Source: Calycina herbarum (taxonomy: Eukaryota > Ascomycota > Leotiomycetes > Helotiales > Pezizellaceae). From it: a DNA stretch of 64,000 bases. A model generated the notes under the pieces. It did not search any database and was not told the origin of the DNA. It worked only from the letters and a program-made list of their open reading frames with translations. Of the stretch, positions 22,741 to 34,400 are shown one piece after another. The translations under genes were made by a program, and so were the position numbers. The stretch is taken from NCBI GenBank assembly GCA_001414485.1, contig LLEY01000030.1, positions 372,001 through 436,000 of the forward strand, in the 5' to 3' direction. Every line of letters begins with the position of its first letter. Positions within the stretch are counted from its first letter, which is position 1.

Positions 22741-24290
22741 AAAAGGTTAAGCGCTGTTTAATATTTGATTTTTAGTATTCGATGGTTTATACTAACGATG
22801 TGTAAAGTCCGGCTAATATAGCTGTAAGGTAGACTACAGCCTGAAAACTTAGCTAATAGGTTTATAGTTACGGGAAAGAAAATTCGACGTGGTTTCTTAA
22901 CTATCTATTTACACCTTAGGTTATTAGTTTTCTAATGCTCTAGGTGCTAGGGCATATAACAAGGAGGCCTTTTACACTAGTTTCGTATATATATTTTAAG
23001 GAAAACTATTCATTTTCACTCTTTACTCTTATATAAAGTCCTCTCCTTAGTACTTCTATAATCTTTCTAAGTATAATAACGTAGTACTTCAAGTATACTA
23101 TTTAGAGTTTTATAAGCTATTACTATAAATTGAATTATCGTCACGTGTAGGCCATAGAAGATTCCTTATAGAAAGAGCTATTATTTCTATATTATACATA
23201 GTATCAGTCTATAGACTTAAGTAGAAATAATATCTTCGACAAGTCTCTCTTATCTATTTACCTTGAATACTATCGACATATTACTATTACTTAATATTAC
23301 CTTAACTTGTCTAGAAAATTCTTATAAAGCTATACCTAATATTACTCTAACTACCTCTTTATATATTTATTAACGATAGTAAGATTAAGATCCCGGCATA
23401 GCTACCTGTGCTAGTATTTAATAATCGTAGTAATTTATAGTCTAATACTAAAATTCCGACCTATTTCACTTCTAAACCTTATTTAAAACTTCTAAGTAGC
23501 TTTCTATATTACTTTCTTTCTATTTTTATCTCTTATAATAATCGACTTATTAAAGAACCTATCTCTAGTATTTACTATATAATTAACTCTTAATTAGTCT
23601 GTTATACTCTTCCTTTTCTAATAACACCTTAGTATAGCAAGTACCTTCTTACTAATATATTCCGTCGAGTCGATATTAAAAGGTTTATACTTTTTTACGT
23701 ATATACTGTTATTATCTTCGATTTTAATAATATTAATCTATAGAATCTCTAGGTCGGTGTTATTAGACGGGATAAGATAGTCGAATATAACTCTATAGTA
23801 ATTAATTATACTATAGTAAAAGAAGTGTTAGTATATACTCTTAAAGAGAAGAAGTATATAAGATAATTATATATACTATCGGTCTAGCCTCGACTAACTA
23901 ACCTGTGTATTTATTCTATACTACTATATCTCTAGCTATGTCCGGCTATATATTATAGTTATATATTTTCTAAAACGCTAGCTTTACTAGCTCGGGGCTA
24001 CTAGGCAACGGAAATTCATAGAAGTAGTAAGGAATATACTATAATACCTCTAGAAGAAGCTTCTAAATAGCTAGTAGTAGACCTTCGATTTAGATTCGAA
24101 GCGGTTACTTAGAGAATAGTAGATAGAAGTAGTAAGAGAGGTTTATAAGATATAGTAGAATATAGAGCGAGAGAGCTAGTTGATCTAAGAGTAGAGGATA
24201 GAAGTAGTAGACGTTTAAACTATAGTTAGAGTTAGTAAGATATAGAATATCGAGAAGGTTTATCGTATATAGTAGATATTAGATTAGTTT
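22741..24290. other. RIP-mutated AT-rich DNA, nothing recognised
   Basis: The start of the long AT-rich block. CA and TG dinucleotides are rare and TA very frequent. No family could be followed with confidence. Confidence 0.5.
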
Positions 24291-25125
24291 CTAAGTACTA
24301 ATATTACATAGTAATAGGAACACGATATATTACGTAATCTGCTCCTAGATTCCTATACTATTAGATATCTATTAGAAGAAGTTAATAAAACTCTCTAAAA
24401 GAGACTTTCTTCTAGAACGAGGAGCTAGTTTAAATACTAGGAAAATTAATAGTCGAACTCCTCTTATAGAGGCTGTCTTATACGGTCGGTTATAAAATAT
24501 TAAGATTCTTATTAAACGTAGAGCTAATAAGAGAATAGAATATATATATAATAGATAATAGCTTTAAGTAATACCGCTTCTAGTAAACTCCGAGAAAGAA
24601 TATAAACGTAGTATAAACGAGGAGGAGAATACGTATAAAAGAGACTATTTAGATTAAGAGTTATCTAAATTAATAGGCTTTGCGTTTACTAAATCGCCTA
24701 AAGAGGAAAACTTAGAAAGATCTACGTAAAAAAATAATTAGGTTATAAGTAAGCTAAACACCTTATTAAAAGGCTATCTAATATTTATATACTTATCGAA
24801 TAGAAACCTAAATAGAAACCTATTTATAAGCTTATTTTAAAACCTAAGATTAACTAGGCTCCTTCTAACTAAGCGACGATTAGTCTTATTTATAATCTTA
24901 AGCGGTATCTTTCTATTATAGTACTTCAATAGCGTATTTATATAAATACCTAGTATATTAGATAGTCTTAGTCTATGAAAAATAGCTACTTATTATAGAA
25001 TTAATTATAAGTACGTAGACAGTTATAACTTAGTTAAACTAATTAATTATAAGAAGAGAAGAGATTCTTAATAAGATCTATCTTTTATATTAGTTAAGAA
25101 ACTAGTCTATACTAGTTTATCTATA
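24291..25125 (+). pseudogene. ankyrin-containing NLR-like scrap, RIP-mutated
   Basis: Plus-strand reading near 24,440-24,520 gives NSRTPLIEAVLYGRL, then a stop, then NIKILIKRRA: an ankyrin-type repeat in which Gln is replaced by TAA. The 3' end (about 25,010-25,125) contains the NLVKLINYKKRRDS-like segment that also follows other NLR relics at about 37,450 and 47,094. It is cut by Fot1 element copy 1 at 25,126 and resumes at 26,984 for a short distance. Confidence 0.5.
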
Positions 25126-26983
25126 ACGTGGTTTATTACCGAGTAGTATATATCACCGAGTAGCGTACTTTCTCTCTACTCTACTACTTTAATATTAGAT
25201 TAATCAACTATAACAAATAATATTAATTAAAACTACTTAGAATCTAATAAACTAGATATATCTATAACCTCTTAACAAGTTTATATATTATAACTAGTCT
25301 TTCCGTAAGTGCTATACCGTCGCCTAGAGGTTTACCTCTTATTTTACCTACCTCTCTTAGAACGCTTGTCGTGTCAAGCCTGTTCCTCTACCTCTTTTTA
25401 AGCTAATACGTCCTATATATTCTCTATAGTAAGAGCACCTTCTTAATAGACCCGAGTCTTTTTAGCCCTGCGGCGCTTACTAAGTGCTTTATTTGCCTTA
25501 CGAAGAGTATAGACTTCGGCTAATAACAAAGTTATCTTATAAGCTAATAGCTCTATACTCTTTACTAATATAGTTATAGTCTCGAAAATAGAGGTTAGCG
25601 AGCTTCCTTAATAGTGTGAAATACGATTCTTAACTAAAGTTGTTTATAAAAGAGCGTTAGTTAGGTTATAAGAGGTCTATGAGACCTAAGGGTTAGCGGC
25701 CGTAGAGAGGGGTCTAGTAGGTATAGAAGTTCGTAATTAGATATCAAGCTTTGATATTATAGTCTAGGGATTAAAAGGTACTAAGCTAGCTTCGCGGAAT
25801 CTAGCCTAGGCGTTTTAAGTTATTATTAATTACTTATAAGCTATATAAAAGACTAAAAAGAACTCGACCTTAGTAATATAGTTAATATAAGCTTTAATAA
25901 AGGTCTTAATTTAACGCTTATATATATATTTAAGAATACTAAAATATCTAATATCGAGTAGCTAGGTTAAATAAGAGGAATAAGAAGATAGGCAAAGAGT
26001 AATAATATTATTAGCTTTATAATACTCTTGAAATATAGCTGATTTATAACTCTTATGTCTATCTAATACTAGTATTTAATATAGCTCTTTCGTATAACTA
26101 CGAGTATATTTATCAAAGTGTCGTAGCTATTCTAGGCCTGTCTTATTATTAGTCTATCTATTGCTTATAGGTTTAATAACCTAGTTATATAGGAGACCGC
26201 TCTTAGTATACTAATTCGCGAGATAATTCTTCTCTTAAACTACTAAAAACGGAGACACGTTCCGACTCTCGCTATTAATATAAGTAATTACTATAGCCTA
26301 TTCCCGATTACTAGGCTAAACTGCCTTGTCTCTACTATGTCGATTAGTACGAGTTATAACTATTACTAGATAGATAATTCCTATTATAAACTCTGTCTCG
26401 TTAAAGTTATAAAAGTCGTAGTCTAAAACACTGTATTTTACTCTTATGTTCTCTATAAGTCGAAACTACGTGCTAATAAGCTCTAGATCTTCGTATAAGG
26501 CTCTTTGAAAGTCGTAAACGCGATTAAAACACGTCTTTAATTCTAGTTAACGTTGTACGAATCGATATACCTAGAGCTTACTAACACGTTTTCCTCTCTA
26601 CGATTCGAGGATATAATTCGCTATATCTTCTATACTAGCTAGTCGAGGGGCAAATCCTCTTATATCTAGATTAAGTATATATTAAACAAGTGTCTCCTTC
26701 TCTAAGTCGTTTAATTTATAATAATTAGGTTTAGTTTTAAGGTAATAGGTTCAGCTAGCTATTCTATATCAAAGTGTTATTTCAGAGACTTTGTAGATTT
26801 TTATAGTAGAGCGACGACTAAGTTTTTTAGATATTCGAATAGCTTTAATAGCTAGGATAATTCGTGCTTCTTAGGTTTGAATTTCTATAGTTAGTTATTA
26901 AGAAAATACGTATTAAAGTTAGTAGATAGTAAAGTAGAAAGTACGCTACTCGGTAATATATACTACTTAGTAATAAACTACGT
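25126..26983 (-). mobile_element. Fot1/pogo-type DNA transposon, copy 1, RIP-mutated
   Basis: An 1,858-bp element bounded by TA (25,124-25,125 and 26,984-26,985), with inverted repeats of about 46 bp starting ACGTGGTTTATTACCGAG and ending in the complement. The minus-strand transposase begins near 26,890 (psq-type helix-turn-helix, KKLSRRSTIKIYKVSE) and contains the DDE block: YDFYNFNETEFIIGI near 26,410, LVLDRHKSYKSA near 26,060 and a downstream ITLCL segment. Asp-to-Asn type changes and many TAG/TAA stops fit RIP. The length matches Fot1 elements (about 1.9 kb). Confidence 0.9.
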
Positions 26984-27990
26984 TAGTTGTAAATAGCTTT
27001 ATAAAGGTATATAAATTATCTAATCTAACTCTTTAATAATTACTTACTTATATCTTCTCTCTCTTTAAAATAACTATATTTTAATTCTATAAGTTAATTT
27101 AATAATTAATAGTAATAAACCTATAACGTTTTATATTTACTTAAGAATAAATATACTACTATTCTAACTATAAGTACGATTTAAACGTCTTCTAATACGT
27201 CTAGTACTATAGAAGAGTATTTTACTAATAGAATATAACTTGTGAAATTAAATACTTCTTTCTATCTCTAGTAATACTAGAGTAAATTACTAAATTAAAC
27301 TATTAGCTTTTCTAGAGTAAAGCTAGTTATAGACATAGTAAATAAAATGTCAACTTATAAAACTTTACCTAGGAAATTTATTTACAAAGGATTAAAAAAT
27401 AAAATCTTAAAAACCTTAAACACTCGATTCTTAACTCGGAAGAGTAGTCTCGCCTCTATATTAGTATCTAATAGGTTCTCTTTCTTAGTTAGATTAGTAT
27501 CTACTAAGGGTGTATTCGGAGTACTATATGTTTTTAGCTTTACTTTTAGAGTAGATAGAGTAAAACTAGTTTCTAGAGTTAATAACTAGAGCTTTAATTT
27601 TAAAAAGAATTCTTATAAGATAGAGATAAGTTTAGTAGTATATTTCGACTAGATAGGCTTAATCTACTTAGGTGTTCGTTCTAACTAGTAAGTGTATTTA
27701 AATAAATAACTTATAATTTATTAGAGAGATTAGCCTATTTAGTACTAAATATATTTATCTATAGTATTCTAATATAAATCAAGATTTATTTCTATCTTTT
27801 ATATTTAAGTAACGTTTTCTTTAGTTCTTTACTTATCTAAAGAATACGAAAATCGACTAGCGACTAGGCTATCTAGTATACTAAATATTACGTCTTTAAT
27901 AGTAGGAATAATCTATTACGTAGGCGATAATCGTCGGGTTAATTCTATTATAACCTTATTCTTATAGAGTAACTCTTATTCGAGTACTAC
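26984..27990. other. RIP-mutated AT-rich DNA
   Basis: The first 50 bases (GTTGTAAATAGCTTTATAAA) continue the sequence interrupted by the Fot1 element; an uninterrupted relative is at about 47,184-47,240. The remainder shows no recognisable family. An 80-codon open frame at 27,347-27,589 lacks any motif. Confidence 0.5.
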
Positions 27991-29620
27991 TACCTACGGT
28001 TAATATATATCGAGTTCGTACCGAATTCCTATAACTAGTCCTAAGTTAGAGAAGACTTAGAATACCTAAGATAATATCGAAGATATACTAGTAGTACTAC
28101 TTTAAGCTATATACTCTATCTTATCAACGATATTAGATAGTCTTAAGAGAAATAGCTGTTTTTTATTCTAAAGTTAAGTAAATAACTATATAAAGAGTAT
28201 TAGCGCCGACTTACTTTATATACGAATTATTATAGACCTAAGAATATAAGGCTAATATATAAACTATAAACGTATAAGAGGAGATATAACTAGACTATAC
28301 TAAAGAATATAAATAGAGTAGTATTTTACATAGTCTAGTAACTACTCTAGAAGGACTAATGCTTTAAGATACTCGACTAGTAACTTTTCTCTAGGTTTAA
28401 TCTTCTTATAGTATTTTATCTAGAGAAGTATAAGTTCGCCTAAGACCTTCGCTATTTGATTCTATACTACTAGAGACTAGTATACATCGGTTACTACGTT
28501 TCTAATAACCTGGTTCTAAAATACAGATTAACTTAAAACGGGGTACTAGTGTCTATTTATGTCTAAAAGTTACTCTTAATAATACTCGCTCTATTCTTTA
28601 AGAAAGTTAGCGAAGTATCTAGGATCTTTATATATACGTCTAGCAGCGGTAATTAGTCTAAGGCGACGGAAATCAACATAAGCGAGTAGACGATAGAGAG
28701 CTTCAGTAGCTACGGAGATAATAAGACTATATTCAGCACCGTCTACTAGTAATAGAGGCTCTGGTTTAATTAGTACTACGAGTAATATATCCGAGTTAAA
28801 GTCGTATAGTATCTCGCGACAGCAGTCTATAAGAAAGCCGAGTATACGTTGCTAAATCTCTAGAATTATTAGTTCTTCTTCTAGCGAGTACGTAATTTAT
28901 ACTATTATTATATTAAAAGCTTTATTATCGTTATCCTAGGAGACTACTCGACTATAAGTGTCTATACTCTCTCCTAGGAGATATATAGTATAGTTGTTAA
29001 GAAATAGTAAATATATAGCTTAACTAATATAACTAATCCTCGTCGCTTTAAAGTCTACGTAAGTAAACATATATAAAGAGTTATAGCCTCGGCTATTAAG
29101 TATTAGTAGTAGTATCTTACCTTGAACCAGATTCTTAATATTAATATATAGCTATATATACTAATCTCGATATTCTCTTCTTAATCTCTTAGATAGTATC
29201 TTCGATCCCTCGTAGCGTAGAGCCTTGAAATCGAGTCGATATATAGTTACTATATTAGACTACGCTTTAGAGATAATAGTTATATAGTGTTTCTTTGTCT
29301 TCTTCGTTAATCGTTTCCGTAGTATCTTCTTATATCGTCCTAATATATCTTTAAGAGTTAACTAGTTAAATAGTAGATCTGTCGATCGTTTACAAGCTTC
29401 TAGAGTAGCTTTCTTTATAGTAGAGGTAGAGAAGAGAATAGATAGACTAAAATCACGAAGGTTCGAGTAGAAATCAGTTGCTATTTATATAAGTTCCGTG
29501 TTTTCTTAATAATAGAGGCTCTACTTACTATTTATAACAAGCGATAATAGTAGAATTATATCTACTACTTATTTGATTTTAGTTATTAGTAGTTTCGTTT
29601 GTCGCTCGTTATTAGTAGTA
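27991..29620 (-). pseudogene. relic of an unrecognised fungal protein
   Basis: The minus strand gives a long, mostly continuous reading with RIP-type stops: LDFKALRYEGSKILSKRLRR near 29,230, NSRGYNSLYMFTYVDFKATR near 29,080, RILGFLIDCCREILYDFNSD near 28,840 and VATEALYRLLAYVDFRRLRL near 28,690. It looks like a large cytosolic, mostly helical protein. I have an impression of similar repeated hypothetical proteins in fungi but can name no domain. It adjoins a diverged LTR at 29,722, so it could lie inside a retroelement or merely beside one. Confidence 0.45.
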
Positions 29621-29721
29621 GCTTAGGCCTCGGCTAGACGGTATAACAAAACTAACTAGCTAATAATAGTAACTAGTCTCGATAGTTAGTATATAAGAAG
29701 AATTAAGAATATATCCTAGGT

Positions 29722-29836
29722 TATTCGTTTAGAAGTAACCTTGTTACTTATATTAAATATATTAAAATAAGATAATAAGATTAATAAGCTAAGTTAGATA
29801 CGAAGCTTCTATCTAATAGTAGACGTGCTATTTAAC
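29722..29836 (-). mobile_element. diverged Gypsy LTR fragment
   Basis: Aligns to the first 115 bases of the LTR at 8,349 and to the LTR at 42,463 (TATTCGTTTAGAAGTAACC, then TATCTAATAGTAGACGTGCT). Similarity stops at about 29,836. The leader-like sequence on its left side (about 29,660-29,720) also matches, so the element was minus-oriented. Confidence 0.55.
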
Positions 29837-29849
29837 CTACTTCGTTAAA

Positions 29850-30060
29850 ATTCAGTAGAATCTTAAGATTAGTAGAATAAGCCGCTAATCTAATCTATTA
29901 AAATCAGGTAGAATCGCCGAATCTTAAGACTAGCAGAATTAGCCGCTAGCTAAATCCGATAGAATCTAGTAGAATCGCTAGATTAATTAAGACTAGTAGA
30001 ATCCAAATCTAGTAGAATCCAAATCTAGTAGAATTCAAATCTAGTAGAATCGCTGAATCT
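29850..30060. repeat. short tandem repeats built on AATCTAGTAGAAT
   Basis: Repeated GTAGAATC cores. Four units spaced 16 bp (TCCAAATCTAGTAGAA) lie at about 29,985-30,050, with looser copies containing GCCGCTA upstream. Confidence 0.7.
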
Positions 30061-31425
30061 TATACTATTAAAGTTTTAAGTTTTACTATATCTAGTACTA
30101 TATAGCTAATATACTTAGAAGATATAGTAGAAAGCCTTTTAGAGGTAATAAGTAGTAATTTTATAGTATTATTAGTACTATATTTAATTTGATAATTCTC
30201 TTGATTTTTACTATTATAATTCTATATATCCGGAATTCGTATATCTACTATTATAATAGTATATACTACGATTATCTAGGTAGTATTATATAGTAATAAT
30301 ATTTAGTTTGAAAATATTTATATACTACTAGAATATTATAATAATATTATTTTATAAAATACTATAGTATTATACGACTGTAATACTACTTACTATACTA
30401 GAAGAAACGATTATTAATTATAATATATATAACTATAAGACTATAAACATCGTTCTCTACTATAAACGTAGAGTATACTACTACTTACTATAATATATAT
30501 AGATTTAAGCTGAATACTACTATATTAAGCGAATAATAAAGTAAGGAAAAGAAGAGAGTTTCAGAGGAACGGAAGCTTATATATAGAGGACTCGTACTAT
30601 ATATACGTGCTATATAATACGTAGTCTATAGTTATTTAAAGTAATAATCAACTAGACTATTATTTCTCTACTTATTAGTAGTAGTTCTCTACCTCGGCGA
30701 GTTCTTTATAGTTATATATTCTTTAATATTATTAGCTATATTAAGGTTTAGTACTCTTCTAAGCCGAAGATTATTAGTAAGCTGAAACGATCGAGATCTA
30801 AGATTAACGTAGCGCTAGTATATATACACTCTTAACCTAGTAGTTAGAGATAGTAGCTATAGTCGAAAGTAAGCTTTTACTATAGTCTATCGACTAACTA
30901 TCTCTAAATATATTCAAGTATAAAGTCTTTTATTTCTATTACTTTTTATAGTTAGTATTAAGAAGATCGCTTTAGCTAATCTCTTTATAAACACTTTATA
31001 TAAGGCCTAAGACCTAAATAGCCTAATTAAAGCCTTATCTATAAGTTTAATACTTATATAACTATATCTAAAACTCTGTCTTTAGTAAAAGTTAGTCTTA
31101 TATAAGGTAAGCGCTATATATCTTATTCTCTTAGTATTAATAACCTTCTTCGATACTCTTCTCTTATGTTTATATTTTATCTTAATCTTAATAAGTATTC
31201 TTTACTTTTAATACTATATATATTACTATTTTCTTATCTATACTTACTTTTATTATATTAATATCAACTATTTCTAGTATTCTTAGTAAAGAGCTATATT
31301 ATTTTTATATATACTAGAACTTAAGTAATATAAGCGTAATAATACTAAATCATCTACGATTATTCTAATTCTTATCTAAGTACTAAATATATAGTCGAAG
31401 AAGAAAGAAACTAATTTGTAAATAT
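30061..31425. other. RIP-mutated AT-rich DNA
   Basis: Nothing recognised. Motifs such as AATACTATAGTATTA at about 30,357 resemble those in the terminal part of the hAT relic (8,040-8,150), so a non-autonomous hAT derivative is possible but not shown. Confidence 0.4.
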
Positions 31426-34400
31426 AGAACCTATAGGCCTAGTAGTTAGAGTCGCAGGCTTAGCTAGCCTTTTTAGTATATATTTAGATACTATCGACAA
31501 ATTAGATTTCTATAAGAACTTCGGATTTAAGTCGCGTTCGATTATACTTTAATTTAATACTAAGAAGCTTTCTTTTACTTAATAGATCTAAAGTATTAGT
31601 ATCGATAAAAGTAAACTAAAAAAGAACTACTATAGTTATCTTAATAATCCTAAAACGAAGTATATAGTTAAAAGGCTTCTATTTAGTATAAAAGAGATTT
31701 TAAGTAACTTAGAGTATATAGTATCTAATCTACGTTCTATAGTAGATATAGAGCTAAACTCTTTTTCTAATAGTATTCTTTTCTCTAATATAACTCTAAA
31801 ATCCTAAAATCTTAATAGAGGTATCTTAAGAAGAGGTAAAATTATATAGTCTTTTTAGAACAAAGACAAATTTAGTACCTAAGTTTAATACTTTAGAGTC
31901 TATACTAAACATCTACGCTAGTTAGTTCTAATAGATAGCTAAGTAGAACTAATAGATATTAATAGAGATATAATAGATAGTAACTTAAGTCTATTAAATA
32001 GTATATTTCCTTTTAAGCCTACTATTAAATAGATTCTAACTAGTTATAAGATATAGATAGAGCTCTCTAGTTCTCTATTTCTTAAAAGCTTTATATTAAG
32101 CTAGAAAAGCTTAAAACGCGTAACGAATATAAGGTCTCTACTTTCTTATAAGACTCTACTAATAATTAAAGACGAAACGAGAAAGAAATTAGATATCTAG
32201 CTTAGTATATCTTAGACTAACGATGCTTATAATAACTTTATTTAGAGGAGACTCGATAGAACCTATAACTAGATCTTACGTCGAGATATCTTTCGTTAAT
32301 AAGTATTCTCTAATTTCCTATCTAAAATAGTAAAAATACTATAGATTAAAGACTATATAGAATATAGAAAGATAATTATTTATATAAGTATAGTTTAGAA
32401 TCTATTAAAGATACTCGAGTCTCTACTTATATATTTCTTTTACTTATTAGATTCTTAAAGTTAATAGAACTCTTTAGTTATAATAAAGTCCTAGATATCT
32501 TAAGTAGTCTTATATAATCGAGATATATTTAAATTAGCTAGAGATAGATAGGAAGTAAAAACTAGATAGTATACTTTATATAGAGATATTATCAAGCTCT
32601 TAAGAATAATCGTTTAGTCTATACTAAATTACATATTTATCGTAGATAGGCTTAATAAATATATATAGATAAAGAAGAAATAGAAAACAAACTTACTAAC
32701 TAGCTTTTTCAACTCTCTTAAATAAGCAGCTATATATACTATAACTCGAATCCTAATTCTTAGCTATAATAAACCTGAAATTCGATATAATATTCGTAAG
32801 TTCTTAGAGAGTAATATTAAACAGAGCTATATCGAGTATACTATAGGTCTAGATAATATATAACCTAATACTATAACGTTCTCTTAAAGTATTATTAATA
32901 AGAAATTAGAAGATAAGAGTAAAATAGTTAAAGAAGAGCTATTATAAAGAATAGTTAACTATTATAGTAGAATGTTTCTAGAGTTAAGAATATAAGAGGA
33001 TTACTTCTATAGTTAGTAAAATAAGAAGTAACTTAAAAGAACTATTAACTAGGCTTCTATTAAACTAGGCAAGCTTTATAACTATATATAGAAAAGAATT
33101 TTAGATCTTTTAGATAAGTCTAGACTATAAGCGTTTTCTATTCTATAATAGATAGTATTTACTTTATAACTACTTACTCTTCTCGAAATTACTAAGGCTC
33201 TACTTATTATAGATAACAACGATTATAAAGACGACTTAGTTAATAATTTACTAGAAAAGGTCAACGAAGATTATATTAATAGCTAAATCCTAGGTCTATA
33301 TAAATCGTTTCTAGAAACTTAAAATATAATAACAAATTAGGATTTAGATATAATAATAGTATACTTAATATATTTAATAGTAAAAGAGTATATTCTACTT
33401 AATATATCAGTACTAGAAAGATTATTAATAACGAATAAACGACTATAAGCTTCTAATTCCTCTATAGAGGCGTTTTAGAGAAATATATTAGTAAAGTTAT
33501 ATCTACGCTATCTAAGGTTTTAAAGTATATCGTAAGAGTCTTTTCTACTAGAAAATAGTTTAGTAAAATAGATATTCTAAGAATATACTAGAGGATCCTA
33601 GTATTATTATTAAAGCGAAAATAGACTATATTATAAAGAAGTTATAGAACTTAATAAACCTATTATTCTCGTTAAGAAGAGAGGATTAGGATTCGTAGAA
33701 AGAATAGTTTAATACTAATAATAATAAATCAAATTTATCTAAATCTTAAAAGATAATTACTTTAACTTACTTATTATTCTATATATTATTACTTAGACTC
33801 TAAGAAACTGTAATATACCTTCTTAAAAAAAAGAAGCTAAGTGTAAATTATATTAATATTAATAATAGAATAGCTTTATAAGCAGCTGCTTTAAAGAGTC
33901 GAGCTTTAATAATAAAGTTACTTATTAAGAAGTAGGTTAATATAATAGTTAAGAATAAGAAAGAATAGTCGTTATTAAACGCTACCTCTATTACTAGACA
34001 TTTAGAGGTAGTTAGTATACTACTTAAGAAGAGAGCTGATTTTACTATTATAGATAATAATAAGTAGACTCTATTAAACTCTACGTCTCTTAATAGATAT
34101 TTAGAGGTAGTTAAGATACTTCTTAAGAAGAGAGCTAATTTAACTATTATAGATAATAATAGGTAGACGCTATTATATACTACGTCTCTTAATAGATATA
34201 TTAAGATAGTTAAGATACTACTTAAGAAGAGAGCTGATTTTAGTATACTAAGTAACGATAGATAGATACTATTAAACCTTATCTCTAGAGACGGATATTT
34301 AGAGATAGTTAAGACGCTACTTAAGAAGAGAGCTAATTTTACTATTATAAGCAACGATAGGTAGACGCTATTAAACTCTGTCTCTCTTAATAGTTATTTA

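Noticed and set aside
27347..27589. 80-codon plus-strand frame in the RIP block
   Set aside because: Composition-driven, no homology signal.
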